Positions 32,929-42,170 of a stretch of 64,000 bases of DNA are shown piece after piece. A model generated the notes under the pieces. That model saw nothing but the letters and a program-made list of their open reading frames with translations, had not been told where the DNA came from and searched no databases. The translations under genes and the position numbers were made by a program. The number at the start of each line of letters is the position of its first letter. The first letter of the stretch is position 1. Where the stretch lies: NCBI RefSeq assembly GCF_000383095.1, contig NZ_AORL01000015.1:62008-126007 (forward strand). Reading direction: 5' to 3'. The stretch comes from Sphingomonas sp. PR090111-T3T-6A. GTDB lineage: Bacteria > Pseudomonadota > Alphaproteobacteria > Sphingomonadales > Sphingomonadaceae.

Positions 32929-33924
32929 TCATTGCAGCATCAGCGCGCCGATCTGCTTGCGGAGCCGCGCCTTGGCGGCCTCGGAAAGCTCGCCCCGGAT
33001 GCCACGCCGCTCGGCTGGGATATGCGCCTGCGCGCGGTCGAACACGACATGGTCGAACAGCGCGCGCCATGCCTCGCGCTGGCTCTCGGGCAGATCTCCG
33101 ATCGCGAGGCTCGCATGAACGAGCGCGTCGATGGGCGCGAGGCCGGGCTGGGCCTTGGGCGTCGCCTCCCACCAATAGTTCGCGAGCATGCTGAAGGCAT
33201 CGAGCGAGCGGACGTGATGCCACCACATGTACGGGATGAAGATCGCGTCGCCGGGGCCGAGTTCGGCGGTCTCCGCCTGCTCCAGCGCGGCGGCGAAACG
33301 GGGGAAGCGCGTCAGGTCCGGCGCCTCGGGATCGGCGAGGCTGACGGGCGCGCCGTTGGGGGTGAACTCGAACGGGCCGATATAGAGATTGGGCGCCTGC
33401 TCCGGCGGGAAGAGGGTGAAGCGCCGCCGGCCTGCCACCACGACGGCAATATTCTCCATCAGGTCATGATGGGTGGCGACGACGATTCGGTTGCCGATCC
33501 AGAGGCGGGGCGCCATCGCCGGATCGACCAGATCGAGTCGGTTCTCGGCGGCGAAGGCCGGCACCGCCTCGCGGCTGGCCAGAGACTGCACGGCGAGCGC
33601 GGGCGGCGCCTCTTCGTTTGCGACGGCTGCGAGCCGGGCGAGGAGTGTCCGCAGCGTGCCCCGCTCGCGCGTGAAGTTGAGGCCGCTCATGTCGGCGTTG
33701 TAGAAGATGCGACCGCCGAACTCCGGCGCGCCGACGACCATCTCGCAAGCCGCGCTGCCGCCGAGCCGATCGACATAGGCCGGGACGCCGCCCGCCTCGT
33801 TGGCGGCGCGCACCGCCGGCCAATCCGCTGCGATCCCGCGCAGCACCGCAGGCCTTGCGGAGGGCAGGATCTTCTCGCGAAAGCGCTCCCGGTCGATGCC
33901 GTCGATCTCGCGTATCGGGCGCAT
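32929..33924 (-). CDS. Cupin-like (JmjC/FIH-type) Fe(II)/2-oxoglutarate oxygenase family protein
   Basis: 331 residues. The opening is typical of the cupin_8 family (PAVLRGIAADWPAV). The metal site is VATHHDLMENIAVVVAGRRR, where the HxD pair matches the His-x-Asp of FIH-type enzymes, followed by FTLFPPEQAPNLYIGP. The distal metal His is in IPYMWWHHVRSL. Such proteins are common near TonB receptors and sugar-utilisation loci of sphingomonads, caulobacters and xanthomonads, but their substrates are largely unknown. A GGAG site precedes the ATG. It lies 23 bases after nagA on the same strand and so may be in the gntR-nagB-nagA transcript. Confidence 0.82.
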   Translation of the reverse strand: MRPIREIDGIDRERFREKILPSARPAVLRGIAADWPAVRAANEAGGVPAYVDRLGGSAACEMVVGAPEFGGRIFYNADMSGLNFTRERGTLRTLLARLAAVANEEAPPALAVQSLASREAVPAFAAENRLDLVDPAMAPRLWIGNRIVVATHHDLMENIAVVVAGRRRFTLFPPEQAPNLYIGPFEFTPNGAPVSLADPEAPDLTRFPRFAAALEQAETAELGPGDAIFIPYMWWHHVRSLDAFSMLANYWWEATPKAQPGLAPIDALVHASLAIGDLPESQREAWRALFDHVVFDRAQAHIPAERRGIRGELSEAAKARLRKQIGALMLQ

Positions 33925-33947
33925 GGCGTCTCCTGTGGCGGCCGCCG

Positions 33948-35081
33948 TCAGGCCGCCTCCCGGCCCGCGATCCAGCTCCGCTTCACCTGCCAGTCCTTGT
34001 CGACCAGCACGAGGTCCGCCGACAAGCCCGGCGCGATCGTGCCGGTCCGCTCCGAGAGGCCGAGGAACGCGGCCGGCGTGGACGACGCCATCGCCACCGC
34101 GCGGCGCAGGTCCACGCCGGTCTCGGCGATCATGTTGCGCACCGCCGCGTTCATGGTGAGGGTCGAGCCGGCAAGCGTGCCCGCCGCATCGACCAGCCGG
34201 TCGCCGTCGCGCCGGATGTGGCGGCCTTGCAGGATGAAATGATCCTCCTGGGTGCCGGTCAACGCCATCGCGTCGGTGACGAGCATCAGCCGCTCATGCC
34301 CCTTGGCCTTCAAGGCGATGCGGATGACGGCCGGGTGGACATGGTGCCCATCGACGATCAGCCCGGCGGTGACGCCGTCATCTTCCAGCGCCGCCCCGGT
34401 CATCCCCGGCGCTCGGTTCACCAGCGGCGACATCGCGTTGAAGAGATGGGTGAAGCCGGTCAGCCCCTCGCCGATGGCGCGGCGGACGGTGTCGTAATCC
34501 GCCTCGCTATGCCCGGCCGCGACGACCACGCCCGCCTCGGCCAAAGCGGCGACATCGCCCGGCTCGACGCATTCGGGCGCGAGCGTCACCAGCGTGCGGC
34601 CATGCCTCGCGGACGAGAGCAGGCGGATCGCCTCGCGGTCGATCTTGCGCAGGCGCGCGGCGTCGTGGATGCCGCGCCGCGCGAAGCTCAGGAACGGCCC
34701 CTCGATATGGATGCCGAGCACGCCCGGCACGCCCTGCTCGATCGCGGCGTCCACGGCAGCGATGCCGGCTTCCACCACCGAGAGGTCGTCGCTGATGAGC
34801 GTCGGCAGCATCCCCGTCGTGCCGTAGCGGCGGTGCGCGGCCGCCATGGTGGCGATGGTCTCGACGGTGGGCGCGTCGTTGAACAGCACGCCGCCGCCGC
34901 CGTTCACCTGCGTGTCGATGAAGCCCGGCAGCAGCATGTCGCCGCCGCAATCGACGATCGTGGCGCCCTCCGGCGGCTCGGACGAGACGGAGCGGATGCG
35001 CCCGTCCGCGATCGTGACGGCGAGGTCGTCGCGCAGGCCCTGAGGCAGCAGCACGCGGGCGTTGACGAGAGCGATCTCCAT
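33948..35081 (-). CDS. nagA: N-acetylglucosamine-6-phosphate deacetylase
   Basis: NagA removes acetate from GlcNAc-6-phosphate to give glucosamine-6-phosphate. The 377-residue amidohydrolase begins MEIALVNARVLLPQG. It has LLPGFIDTQVNGGGG, where the N-terminal HxH metal pair is replaced as in single-metal NagA enzymes. GIHIEGPFLS carries the metal-binding Glu, and AAGHSEADYD, FTHLFNAM and IVDGHHVHP carry the His ligands. LVTDAMALTG carries the catalytic Asp. A longer in-frame extension exists upstream but only covers the previous gene. The ATG used forms TGATG with the nagB-II stop, so the two are coupled. Confidence 0.96.
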   Translation of the reverse strand: MEIALVNARVLLPQGLRDDLAVTIADGRIRSVSSEPPEGATIVDCGGDMLLPGFIDTQVNGGGGVLFNDAPTVETIATMAAAHRRYGTTGMLPTLISDDLSVVEAGIAAVDAAIEQGVPGVLGIHIEGPFLSFARRGIHDAARLRKIDREAIRLLSSARHGRTLVTLAPECVEPGDVAALAEAGVVVAAGHSEADYDTVRRAIGEGLTGFTHLFNAMSPLVNRAPGMTGAALEDDGVTAGLIVDGHHVHPAVIRIALKAKGHERLMLVTDAMALTGTQEDHFILQGRHIRRDGDRLVDAAGTLAGSTLTMNAAVRNMIAETGVDLRRAVAMASSTPAAFLGLSERTGTIAPGLSADLVLVDKDWQVKRSWIAGREAA

Positions 35082-36160
35082 CACAGCGTCTCGGTCACCT
35101 TGGCGAGATGCGGCGGGCGATCCGGATCGCGCCCCCGCGCGACCGCGAGGAGATTGGCGAAGCGATAGAAGCTCTCGACCAGCAGGATCGGCTGGATCAG
35201 CGGATCGGCATCGAGCGCGGGGAGGGCAAGGCCCGGCGTCCCCTCGGGCAGGCCCGCCGTCAGCAGTGCGGCGTCGCGTGCGCTGAACTCGGTCGCCAGC
35301 GCGGTGACACTCTCCAGCGACTCGTCCTTCTGGCCGAGCAGCAGCACCGGGAAGCCATGCTCCACCAGCGCCATTGGCCCGTGGCGGACCTCGGCGGCGC
35401 TGAACGCCTCGGCATGGAGGCCGCAGGTTTCCTTGATCTTGAGCGCCGCCTCCTGCGCGATGCCGAAGCCATGGCCGCGACCCACGACATAGAAGCTCGC
35501 GGCCTCCTTCAGCACCGGCAGCGCCGCCGACCAGTCGAGCGTCCATGCTTCGTCGAGCGCGTCGGGAAGCGCCTCCAGCGCAGCCGTCAGCGAAGGATCA
35601 CCCGTCCATTCCGCGACGAGGTGCAACAGCGCCGACAGGGAGGCCACGAAGGACTTGGTGGCCGCGACGCTCTTCTCTTGCCCTGCACAGAGCGGCAGGA
35701 AAACATCGGCTGTAGCGGCGAGCGGAGAGGCCTCGTCATTCACCAGCGCGATCACAAGCGCGCCCTGCGCCTTGGCGGCCTCGGCGGCAGCGACCAGATC
35801 GGGGCTGCGGCCGGACTGCGAGAGCGCGATCATCACCGCCCCTTGCATCGCCGGGGCCGCATCATAGACCGACGCCACCGAAGGCGAGGACGAGCCGGTC
35901 AGCACGCCGGCATGGGTCTCGATCAGGTAGCGGCCGAAGGTGGCGGCATTGTCCGAACTGCCGCGCGCCAGCGTCGCCACCACGGTGGGCCTGTCCGCGC
36001 GCAACCGCTCGCCCAGCGCCTTCATCGCAGGCCGGTTGCGCTCGATCTGGCGGCGGACGACGGCTCCGGCCTCGCCAGCTTCCTGATGCATCAATGTCGC
36101 TTCGGCGCGCGCCGCGAGGGGGTCGGACAACTCGATACTCCGGTGGTCTGAGGCGTTCAC
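35081..36160 (-). CDS. nagB-II: Glucosamine-6-phosphate deaminase, SIS-domain type (NagB-II)
   Basis: Converts glucosamine-6-phosphate to fructose-6-phosphate and ammonia. It has two SIS domains and no glutaminase domain, which separates it from GlmS. The first has LARGSSDNAATFGRYLIE, ALSQSGRSPDLVAAA and CAGQEKSVAATKSFVAS. The second has FYVVGRGHGFGIAQEAALKIKET, HAEAFSAAEVRHGPMAL and LLLGQKDESL. At 359 residues it fits NagB-II of alpha- and gammaproteobacteria that lack classic NagB. The start is GTG, immediately after the gntR stop (TAAGTG). An ATG 23 codons later (MHQEAGEAG) is an alternative. Confidence 0.92.
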   Translation of the reverse strand: MNASDHRSIELSDPLAARAEATLMHQEAGEAGAVVRRQIERNRPAMKALGERLRADRPTVVATLARGSSDNAATFGRYLIETHAGVLTGSSSPSVASVYDAAPAMQGAVMIALSQSGRSPDLVAAAEAAKAQGALVIALVNDEASPLAATADVFLPLCAGQEKSVAATKSFVASLSALLHLVAEWTGDPSLTAALEALPDALDEAWTLDWSAALPVLKEAASFYVVGRGHGFGIAQEAALKIKETCGLHAEAFSAAEVRHGPMALVEHGFPVLLLGQKDESLESVTALATEFSARDAALLTAGLPEGTPGLALPALDADPLIQPILLVESFYRFANLLAVARGRDPDRPPHLAKVTETL

Positions 36161-36892
36161 TTAGGGCGCGGCCTGGAGTTCGGCCACGAAGTCATAGGAA
36201 TCGCCCCGATAGTAGGATCGCGTGAATTCCACGGTACGGCCGTCGGCGGCGAAGCCCCGCCGTTCGATCAGCAGCCCGGCCGAGCCCTCCGGGATATGCA
36301 GGAGGGCGGCCTGTTCGGCGGTGAACAGCACGGCGCGCAGGCGTTGCAGCACGCGCACCGGCCGCGCCGTTCCCAATGCGGCATAAAGCGAGGTGCCCAC
36401 CGCATCGGGCGAGGGCAGCGAGGTGGCCGGCACCGTCGTATATTCGAGCGCCATCGACACATCATCGGCGAAGCGGATGCGCGAGAAGCGATAGACCGCG
36501 CTGCCGGGACTGAGCCCCAGCGCCATCGCCTCTTCGGGGCTCACCACGCCTTCGGAGCGGCTGAGCCATTCGCTCGACGGGCGGCGGCCGCGGCTCTCCA
36601 TGTCCTCGGTGAAGGAGGAGATGGTCGCGAAATTCTTCTCGACCCGGGTGGCGACGAAGGTGCCAGCGCCTTGCCGGCGGGTGAGGAGCCTGGCATCGAC
36701 CAGCCCGTCCAGCGCCTTGCGCACCGTGACGCGCGACACGCCATAGGCATCGGCCAGATCGCGCTCGGGGGGCAGCGCCTCGTCGGGCTGGAGCACCTGC
36801 CGCTCGATCGCATCGCGCAGCACGCGCTGAAGCTGGAGATAGAGCGGCGCGCTGTCGCCCCCCTTCAGCATTCCCACCCGCTCCACGAACAT
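36161..36892 (-). CDS. GntR/HutC-family regulator of the nag locus
   Basis: About 243 residues. An N-terminal winged-helix domain (PLYLQLQRVLRDAIERQVLQ, LPPERDLADAYGVSRVTVRK, RLLTRRQGAGTFVATRV) is followed by a UTRA effector domain (about 90-240). UTRA motifs include SPGSAVYRFSRIRFADDVSM, LLIERRGFAADGRTVEFTRS and YYRGDSYDFVAEL. NagR/NagQ-type members sense glucosamine-6-phosphate or GlcNAc-6-phosphate and repress nag genes. I chose MFVERVGML because GGGAG precedes it; ATG codons 11 and 16 residues upstream are weaker. It is divergent from the TonB receptor, which fits control of both halves of the locus. Confidence 0.88.
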   Translation of the reverse strand: MFVERVGMLKGGDSAPLYLQLQRVLRDAIERQVLQPDEALPPERDLADAYGVSRVTVRKALDGLVDARLLTRRQGAGTFVATRVEKNFATISSFTEDMESRGRRPSSEWLSRSEGVVSPEEAMALGLSPGSAVYRFSRIRFADDVSMALEYTTVPATSLPSPDAVGTSLYAALGTARPVRVLQRLRAVLFTAEQAALLHIPEGSAGLLIERRGFAADGRTVEFTRSYYRGDSYDFVAELQAAP

Positions 36893-37125
36893 GCCTTGCT
36901 CCCGCCTAGTTTCGTTTTCATGCATTACGTTAGATACCAATACAATACCGAATTTCTAAAAAGTTCGAATTGGAATCATTTTTGGTATTGCAATCTCGTG
37001 ACGATGGTCTCCTTATTACGTCGAACGCTCGCGATCGAAGCAAATTCTGACGTGGGCCAGGGCGGCATCGTGGGGGCGTGGTCGTGAATTGGCCTTGTCT
37101 CCATCGGCAAGAAGGGGAGACGAAC
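36893..37125. promoter_or_regulatory. AT-rich divergent nag promoter with repeated TTGGTAT elements
   Basis: The gap between the regulator and the TonB receptor is AT-rich against the GC-rich genome. ATACCAATACAATACC at 36934-36949 is mirrored by TTGGTATTG at 36982-36990, giving 7-base inverted arms (ATACCAA/TTGGTAT and CAATACC/GGTATTG). These are the best candidates for binding sites of the divergent GntR-type regulator. The GGGGAGA just before the receptor ATG is its ribosome-binding site. The operator assignment is inferred. Confidence 0.55.
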
Positions 37126-39879
37126 ATGGTCAGGGGAACCAAAGCTCTTTGGACGGTATCGGCGAGCTTGCTCGCGCTCGCAACGGCCATGCCGTCTGCT
37201 GCCGCGGACAATGCGGATTCCGCCGCGGCGGCTCCTGCCGCGGATAGCGCGACGCCCGGCAGCGAAGAGATCGTCGTCACCGGCCTGCGCGCATCGATCG
37301 AGGCTTCGCTTATCCAGAAAAAGAAGTCGGACATGGTGTCCGAAGTCATCACCGCGCAGGATATCGGCAAGTTCCCGGACAAGAACGTCGCCGACTCGCT
37401 CGGCCGCCTGACCGGCGTGAACGTGGTGACGGGCTCGGCCAATGCCGGCGGCTTCGGCGAGAACCAGTCGGTCTCGATCCGCGGCACCGATCCCAACCTC
37501 AACCTCACGCTGCTCGATGGGCATAGCGTCGCCACCGGCGACTGGTTCGTGCTCGACCAGCAGAACGGCGGGCGCAGCTTCAACTTCTCGATGTTCCCCT
37601 CGGAAATCGTCGGCCAGCTCGAGGTCTACAAGAGCGCCGAGGCGGACCTTCCCGAAGGCGCCATCGGCGGCACGATCAACGTCCACAGCCGGATGCCGCT
37701 CGATCTGCCGGCGGGTTCGATCCATCTCTCCGGGCAGGGCGCCTATAACGACCTCGCGGCCAAGTGGGAGCCGCAATTCTCCGGTGTCGCGAGCTGGAAG
37801 AACAAGGACGAGACGTTCGGCGTCCTCGTCTCCGGCTTCTACGAGAAGCGCGCCTTCCGCCGCGACGGTCAGGAGTTCCTTGGTTACCAGACGGTCGATA
37901 ATTTCGCCGACACCGGCCAGACGGTGCTGGCGCCCACGCTGATCGGCAACGCCTATTTCACGCAGCAGCGCGTCCGCAAGGGCGGCGACATCGCCGTGCA
38001 GTGGAAGCCGACCGACAATCTGGAGCTGACCGCCACCGGCCTCTACACCCGGATGGATGCGAACAATACCAATGTGAACTCGATGGCGTGGACATCACGC
38101 CTGCTTGGCCAGAATTCCAGCGCCGGCCTCGACGACATCAGCAAGGACGAGGGCAACGCGCTCACCGATTATACGATCAAGAATATCGGCGGCCAGAATG
38201 TGCTGACCGGCGCCACCTGGGCGAATACGGCCACCAACGGCGCGCCCGTCTATGGTAAGGTGCAGGACGACATCTTCCGCACGGCCTACAGCTCCACCTG
38301 GGTCGCCAATTTCGACGCCAAGTGGCGGCCGACCGACGCGCTGACGCTCGACGGCGAGATCGGCTACACCAAGGGCAAGGGCGCCACCTCCGACACCGAG
38401 GCGTGGGAAACCTACTGGCGAACGGGCATGAGCTATGCGTTCGATGGCAAGCACGCCAATCTGAGCTTCCCGGATCTGCCGAGCGACAACAGCTCGGCCG
38501 CCTATCTCGACAATTTCTACAACTGGAGCTGGGGCGGCAAGATCGTCTCCCCCGACAGGGAGTTCTACGCCAAGGCCGATGCCGAATATGCCATCGACAA
38601 TGGCTGGCTGAAATCGATCAAGGTCGGCGGGCGCTACACCGATCACAAGCGCTCGCTCATCTATGATGCCTATCAGTGGGCCGGCAACGGGCTTTTCTCG
38701 GGCACGAACACCATCGGCCTCGGTTCGGTCTACGATGGCGACATGACGCCCGGAGACTATTCGGACGGCATCGCCGGCGCGCCACCCTATGCGCTCGCCA
38801 ACCGCGACAAGGTGCTGGAGCTGCTGTCGCAGAATGGCGGCCGGGTGTTCGGCTTCTACCCGCCGCAGAGCTTCTCGGTGAAGGAGAAGGACGCCGCCGT
38901 CTACGCGATGGCCAAGGTCGGCAACGATCGGGACTGGCGCGGCAATATCGGCGTGCGCGCGGTCCACACCGATCTCGCCACGACGCAATATTCGCCGAAC
39001 GCCGAGACGCTCGACGTCCATTCGATCTTCGGTGACTACGGCACCGTGCGCGACGGCAGCAAATATTGGGACGTGCTGCCGAGCGCCAACCTCACCTACA
39101 ACATCAACGAGAAGCTGCTGGTGCGCGGCGCCGCCGCCAAGGTGATGTCGCGGCCGGGTTATGCGCAGCTTGCCGGCGCCTTCTCGCTCGACGACCTCGG
39201 GCTGACCGGCACGGCGGGCGGCAACCCGCATCTGAAGCCCTATCGCGCCTGGCAGTTCAACCTCGCGGCGGAATGGTATTACGCCCCGCAGGCGCTGTTC
39301 TCGATCGGTCTCTTCGATCTCGACATCAAGAGCTACATCACCAGCCAGACCACCACGCAGTTCTACAAGACGCAGCAGCATCCGGACGGCGCGAACTTCC
39401 TCGTCACCGCGCCGGTGAACGGCGGCGGCGGCACCAACAAGGGCGTCGAGGTGAACTGGCAGCAGCCGATCGCCTGGGGCTTCGGCATCATCGCCAACTA
39501 CACCTATTCGGACGCGAAGAAGAAGAAGAGCGCGGTCGTCGCCTCCGACGGCTTCAGCCGCGTGATCGACGGCAACTCCAAGCACACCTACAACGTCACC
39601 GGCTATTTCGAGGACAAGTGGGTGTCGGCGCGGCTGGCCTACAGCTTCCGCTCCAAGTTCCGCTCGGGCATCGATCGCTCGACGCCGATGTGGCAGGACG
39701 ATTTCGGCCAGCTCGACGGATCGGTGCTGATCCACGTCACCAAGCAGGTCGACCTGAGCTTCGATGCGCAGAACATCACCAACTCGAAGCTCTATTATTT
39801 CGTCGGCAACAAGGCGGTGCCGCGCGCCTATTACGATAATGGCCGCACCTTCTATGCTGGCGCCCGGCTGAACTTCTGA
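37126..39879 (+). CDS. TonB-dependent receptor, likely chitooligosaccharide/GlcNAc uptake
   Basis: 917 residues with a signal peptide (LWTVSASLLALATAMPSAAA). The TonB box-like EEIVVTGLRASIEASL is followed by the plug domain (DMVSEVITAQDIGKFPDKNV, LGRLTGVNVV, VSIRGTDPNLNLTLLDGHSV, EVYKSAEADLPEGAIGGTIN). A large beta-barrel ends in FYAGARLNF, with the terminal aromatic needed for outer-membrane insertion. The GKFPDKNVADSLGR motif is typical of the carbohydrate receptor group in sphingomonads, caulobacters and xanthomonads. It heads the operon holding GH20, PTS and nagX genes and is divergent from the regulator, so chitin-derived sugars are the likely cargo. The ATG follows GGGGAGACGAAC. Confidence 0.93.
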   Translation: MVRGTKALWTVSASLLALATAMPSAAADNADSAAAAPAADSATPGSEEIVVTGLRASIEASLIQKKKSDMVSEVITAQDIGKFPDKNVADSLGRLTGVNVVTGSANAGGFGENQSVSIRGTDPNLNLTLLDGHSVATGDWFVLDQQNGGRSFNFSMFPSEIVGQLEVYKSAEADLPEGAIGGTINVHSRMPLDLPAGSIHLSGQGAYNDLAAKWEPQFSGVASWKNKDETFGVLVSGFYEKRAFRRDGQEFLGYQTVDNFADTGQTVLAPTLIGNAYFTQQRVRKGGDIAVQWKPTDNLELTATGLYTRMDANNTNVNSMAWTSRLLGQNSSAGLDDISKDEGNALTDYTIKNIGGQNVLTGATWANTATNGAPVYGKVQDDIFRTAYSSTWVANFDAKWRPTDALTLDGEIGYTKGKGATSDTEAWETYWRTGMSYAFDGKHANLSFPDLPSDNSSAAYLDNFYNWSWGGKIVSPDREFYAKADAEYAIDNGWLKSIKVGGRYTDHKRSLIYDAYQWAGNGLFSGTNTIGLGSVYDGDMTPGDYSDGIAGAPPYALANRDKVLELLSQNGGRVFGFYPPQSFSVKEKDAAVYAMAKVGNDRDWRGNIGVRAVHTDLATTQYSPNAETLDVHSIFGDYGTVRDGSKYWDVLPSANLTYNINEKLLVRGAAAKVMSRPGYAQLAGAFSLDDLGLTGTAGGNPHLKPYRAWQFNLAAEWYYAPQALFSIGLFDLDIKSYITSQTTTQFYKTQQHPDGANFLVTAPVNGGGGTNKGVEVNWQQPIAWGFGIIANYTYSDAKKKKSAVVASDGFSRVIDGNSKHTYNVTGYFEDKWVSARLAYSFRSKFRSGIDRSTPMWQDDFGQLDGSVLIHVTKQVDLSFDAQNITNSKLYYFVGNKAVPRAYYDNGRTFYAGARLNF

Positions 39880-39914
39880 GGCAGGATCGGCCGACGAACG
39901 GCTGGGAGGTTTGA

Positions 39915-42170
39915 ATGCGAGTGGCTTGGCGTCTCGCCGCTGCCTTGGCTCCACTGGTTGCAACGGGGGCCGCAGCGGCGGCCTCCACGCCGCCGCTTCT
40001 GCCGCTGCCGGCCTCGGTGGTGGCGGGGGAGGGGAGCTACGCGCTTGCAGGCGAGGGGCTCATCCTTTCCGCCGATCCCGCCGACAAGGGCGCGGTGGCG
40101 GCGCGGGGGCGTTTCCTCGATCTCGTCGCGAAGGGGCATGGGGCGAAGTTCCGCGCCGGCACGTCGGGCGGGGTGCGCTTCCTCCGCGATCCGTCCGTGG
40201 CCGGCGATGAGACCTATCGGCTGGAAGTGACGCCCAAGGCGATCACCATCCGGGCGAGCGGCGATGCCGGCCTCTTCTACGGCGCGGAGACGCTGTGGCA
40301 GCTTGTCGCTTCGGCGAAGGGCGGCCGCATCTCCGCCGTCCGTATCGACGACAAGCCGGCCTTCGCCTGGCGCGGCGTGATGCTGGACAGCGCGCGGCAT
40401 TTCCAGCCGGCCGCCTATGTCGAGCAACTGCTCGACCGGATGGCGGCGGCGAAGCTCAACGTCTTCCACTGGCACCTGACCGACGACGAGGGCTGGCGCA
40501 TCCCGATCGACCGCTATCCCCGCCTGACTGAGGTGGGCGCATGGCGTACTCCCGCGGGCGCGGCGGGGCGCGATCCGAAGACGGGTCAACCGGTGCGCTA
40601 TGGCGGTTTCTACACCAAGGACGAGATTCGCCGGATCGTCGCCTATGCGGCGGCGCGGCACATCACGATCGTCCCCGAGATCGACATGCCGGGCCATGCG
40701 ACGGCGATGGTCGCGGCCTATCCGGAGCTGGGCTCCACCCCCAATCCGCCCACGACGCCGAGTTCGGACTGGGGCATCCTGCCCAATCTGCTCAACACGG
40801 AGGATTCCACCTTCACCTTCATCGACAATGTGCTCGACGAGGTGATGGCGCTGTTCCCCGGCACCTACATCCATGTCGGCGGCGATGAGGCGCCCAAGGG
40901 CCAGTGGAAGGGCGATCCCCGCGCGCAGGCCCGCATCAAGGCGCTCGGCCTCAAGGACGAGGAGGCGCTGCAAGGCTGGTTCACCGGCCGGCTGGGCGAT
41001 TATCTGGAGAAGCATGGCCGCCGCCTGATCGGCTGGGACGAGATCCTCGACGGCAGCGTGCCCGCGGATGCCATGGTGATGTCGTGGCGCGGCATGGATG
41101 GAGCGCTCAAGGCGGCGCATCTCGGGCATGATACGGTGCTTGCGCCCGCGCCGGTCTTCTATCTCGACAACCGGCAGAGCGATTCCCCCGACGAGCCGCC
41201 CGGACGCGGCGAGATCGTGAGCTGGAAGCGGCTTTACGATTTCGACACCGCGCCGTCCTCGCTGAGTGCCGATGAGCGGCGGCATATCCTCGGCGTGCAG
41301 GTCAATCTGTGGACCGAGCGGGTCCGCACCACCGATTATGCCGACCGCATGATCTGGCCCCGCGCCGCCGTGCTGGCGGAGCTGGGCTGGTCGCCTGCGG
41401 GCACGCGCGACTGGGCGGGCTTCATAAGGCGGCTCCAGCCGGAGCTGGCGCGCTGGCAGAAGCTCGGCTGGGCCTATGACCGGACGCCGCTCGATGTGGA
41501 GGCGAAGCTCGACGGTGGCGCGATCACGCTCGTCCAGCCGGCCACGATGGGGGAGGTCCGCTACACGACCGACGGCAACGCGCCGACTGCGAAGTCGCCG
41601 CTTTATGCCGGGCCGATCGCCTTCACCGGCGCGAACCGGATCGCGGCGCAGGCCTTCCTCGACGGAGCACCGCTGGGCACCGCGCGGCGCTTTAGCTTCG
41701 ACGCCGCCAGCCCCTTCACACGGGCCGCGACCGCCATGGACCTCTGCTCCAACAAGCTGCCGGATCGCATCGAGGATGACGGCGCGACTGACGGCGTGCG
41801 CCGCATCCTGTGGGGCGATGCGATGCAGACGTGCTGGATCTGGCGGCAAGCCCCGCTCGACGGCGTGCGCTCGATCAGCGCCGAGGTGGGGAGCGTGCCG
41901 TTCAACTATCAGCTCGGCGCCGACATCGCCTCGGTGAAATTCCGCGCGCCCGAGACGCCGGACGGCGAGCTCGAAGTGCGGCAGGATCGCTGCGACGGCC
42001 CGCGCATCGCCAGCATCCCGCTTGCCCCCGCCGCCCGCTCGGACGGCGTGACGACACTCTCCGGCCCGCTTGCCGCGGCCGTTCAGGGCACGCACGATCT
42101 CTGCATGACCTTCACCCAGAAAGCACCGGACCCGCTGTGGCTGCTCGACCGATTGACGCTGAACCGATGA
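39915..42170 (+). CDS. Beta-N-acetylhexosaminidase, GH20
   Basis: Cleaves terminal GlcNAc from chitooligosaccharides in the periplasm. The 751-residue protein has a signal peptide (RLAAALAPLVATGAAAAA), a GH20b domain (about 26-140) and the TIM-barrel domain with FHWHLTDDEGWRIPI and YIHVGGDEAPKGQW. The last carries the catalytic Asp324-Glu325 pair for substrate-assisted hydrolysis. A chitobiase C-terminal-like domain (VRYTTDGNAPTAKSPLYAG) and a further C-terminal beta module follow. The gene lies 35 bases after the receptor and overlaps the PTS gene by ATGA, so it feeds the uptake system directly. Confidence 0.95.
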   Translation: MRVAWRLAAALAPLVATGAAAAASTPPLLPLPASVVAGEGSYALAGEGLILSADPADKGAVAARGRFLDLVAKGHGAKFRAGTSGGVRFLRDPSVAGDETYRLEVTPKAITIRASGDAGLFYGAETLWQLVASAKGGRISAVRIDDKPAFAWRGVMLDSARHFQPAAYVEQLLDRMAAAKLNVFHWHLTDDEGWRIPIDRYPRLTEVGAWRTPAGAAGRDPKTGQPVRYGGFYTKDEIRRIVAYAAARHITIVPEIDMPGHATAMVAAYPELGSTPNPPTTPSSDWGILPNLLNTEDSTFTFIDNVLDEVMALFPGTYIHVGGDEAPKGQWKGDPRAQARIKALGLKDEEALQGWFTGRLGDYLEKHGRRLIGWDEILDGSVPADAMVMSWRGMDGALKAAHLGHDTVLAPAPVFYLDNRQSDSPDEPPGRGEIVSWKRLYDFDTAPSSLSADERRHILGVQVNLWTERVRTTDYADRMIWPRAAVLAELGWSPAGTRDWAGFIRRLQPELARWQKLGWAYDRTPLDVEAKLDGGAITLVQPATMGEVRYTTDGNAPTAKSPLYAGPIAFTGANRIAAQAFLDGAPLGTARRFSFDAASPFTRAATAMDLCSNKLPDRIEDDGATDGVRRILWGDAMQTCWIWRQAPLDGVRSISAEVGSVPFNYQLGADIASVKFRAPETPDGELEVRQDRCDGPRIASIPLAPAARSDGVTTLSGPLAAAVQGTHDLCMTFTQKAPDPLWLLDRLTLNR

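Noticed and set aside
35082..35546. N-terminal extension of nagA by about 155 codons
   Set aside because: The extension re-reads the SIS-domain gene in another frame; the TGATG-coupled start gives the normal NagA N-terminus.
41810..42166. N-terminal extension of nagF
   Set aside because: Overlaps the hexosaminidase C-terminus out of frame; the ATGA start yields a proper EIIA domain.
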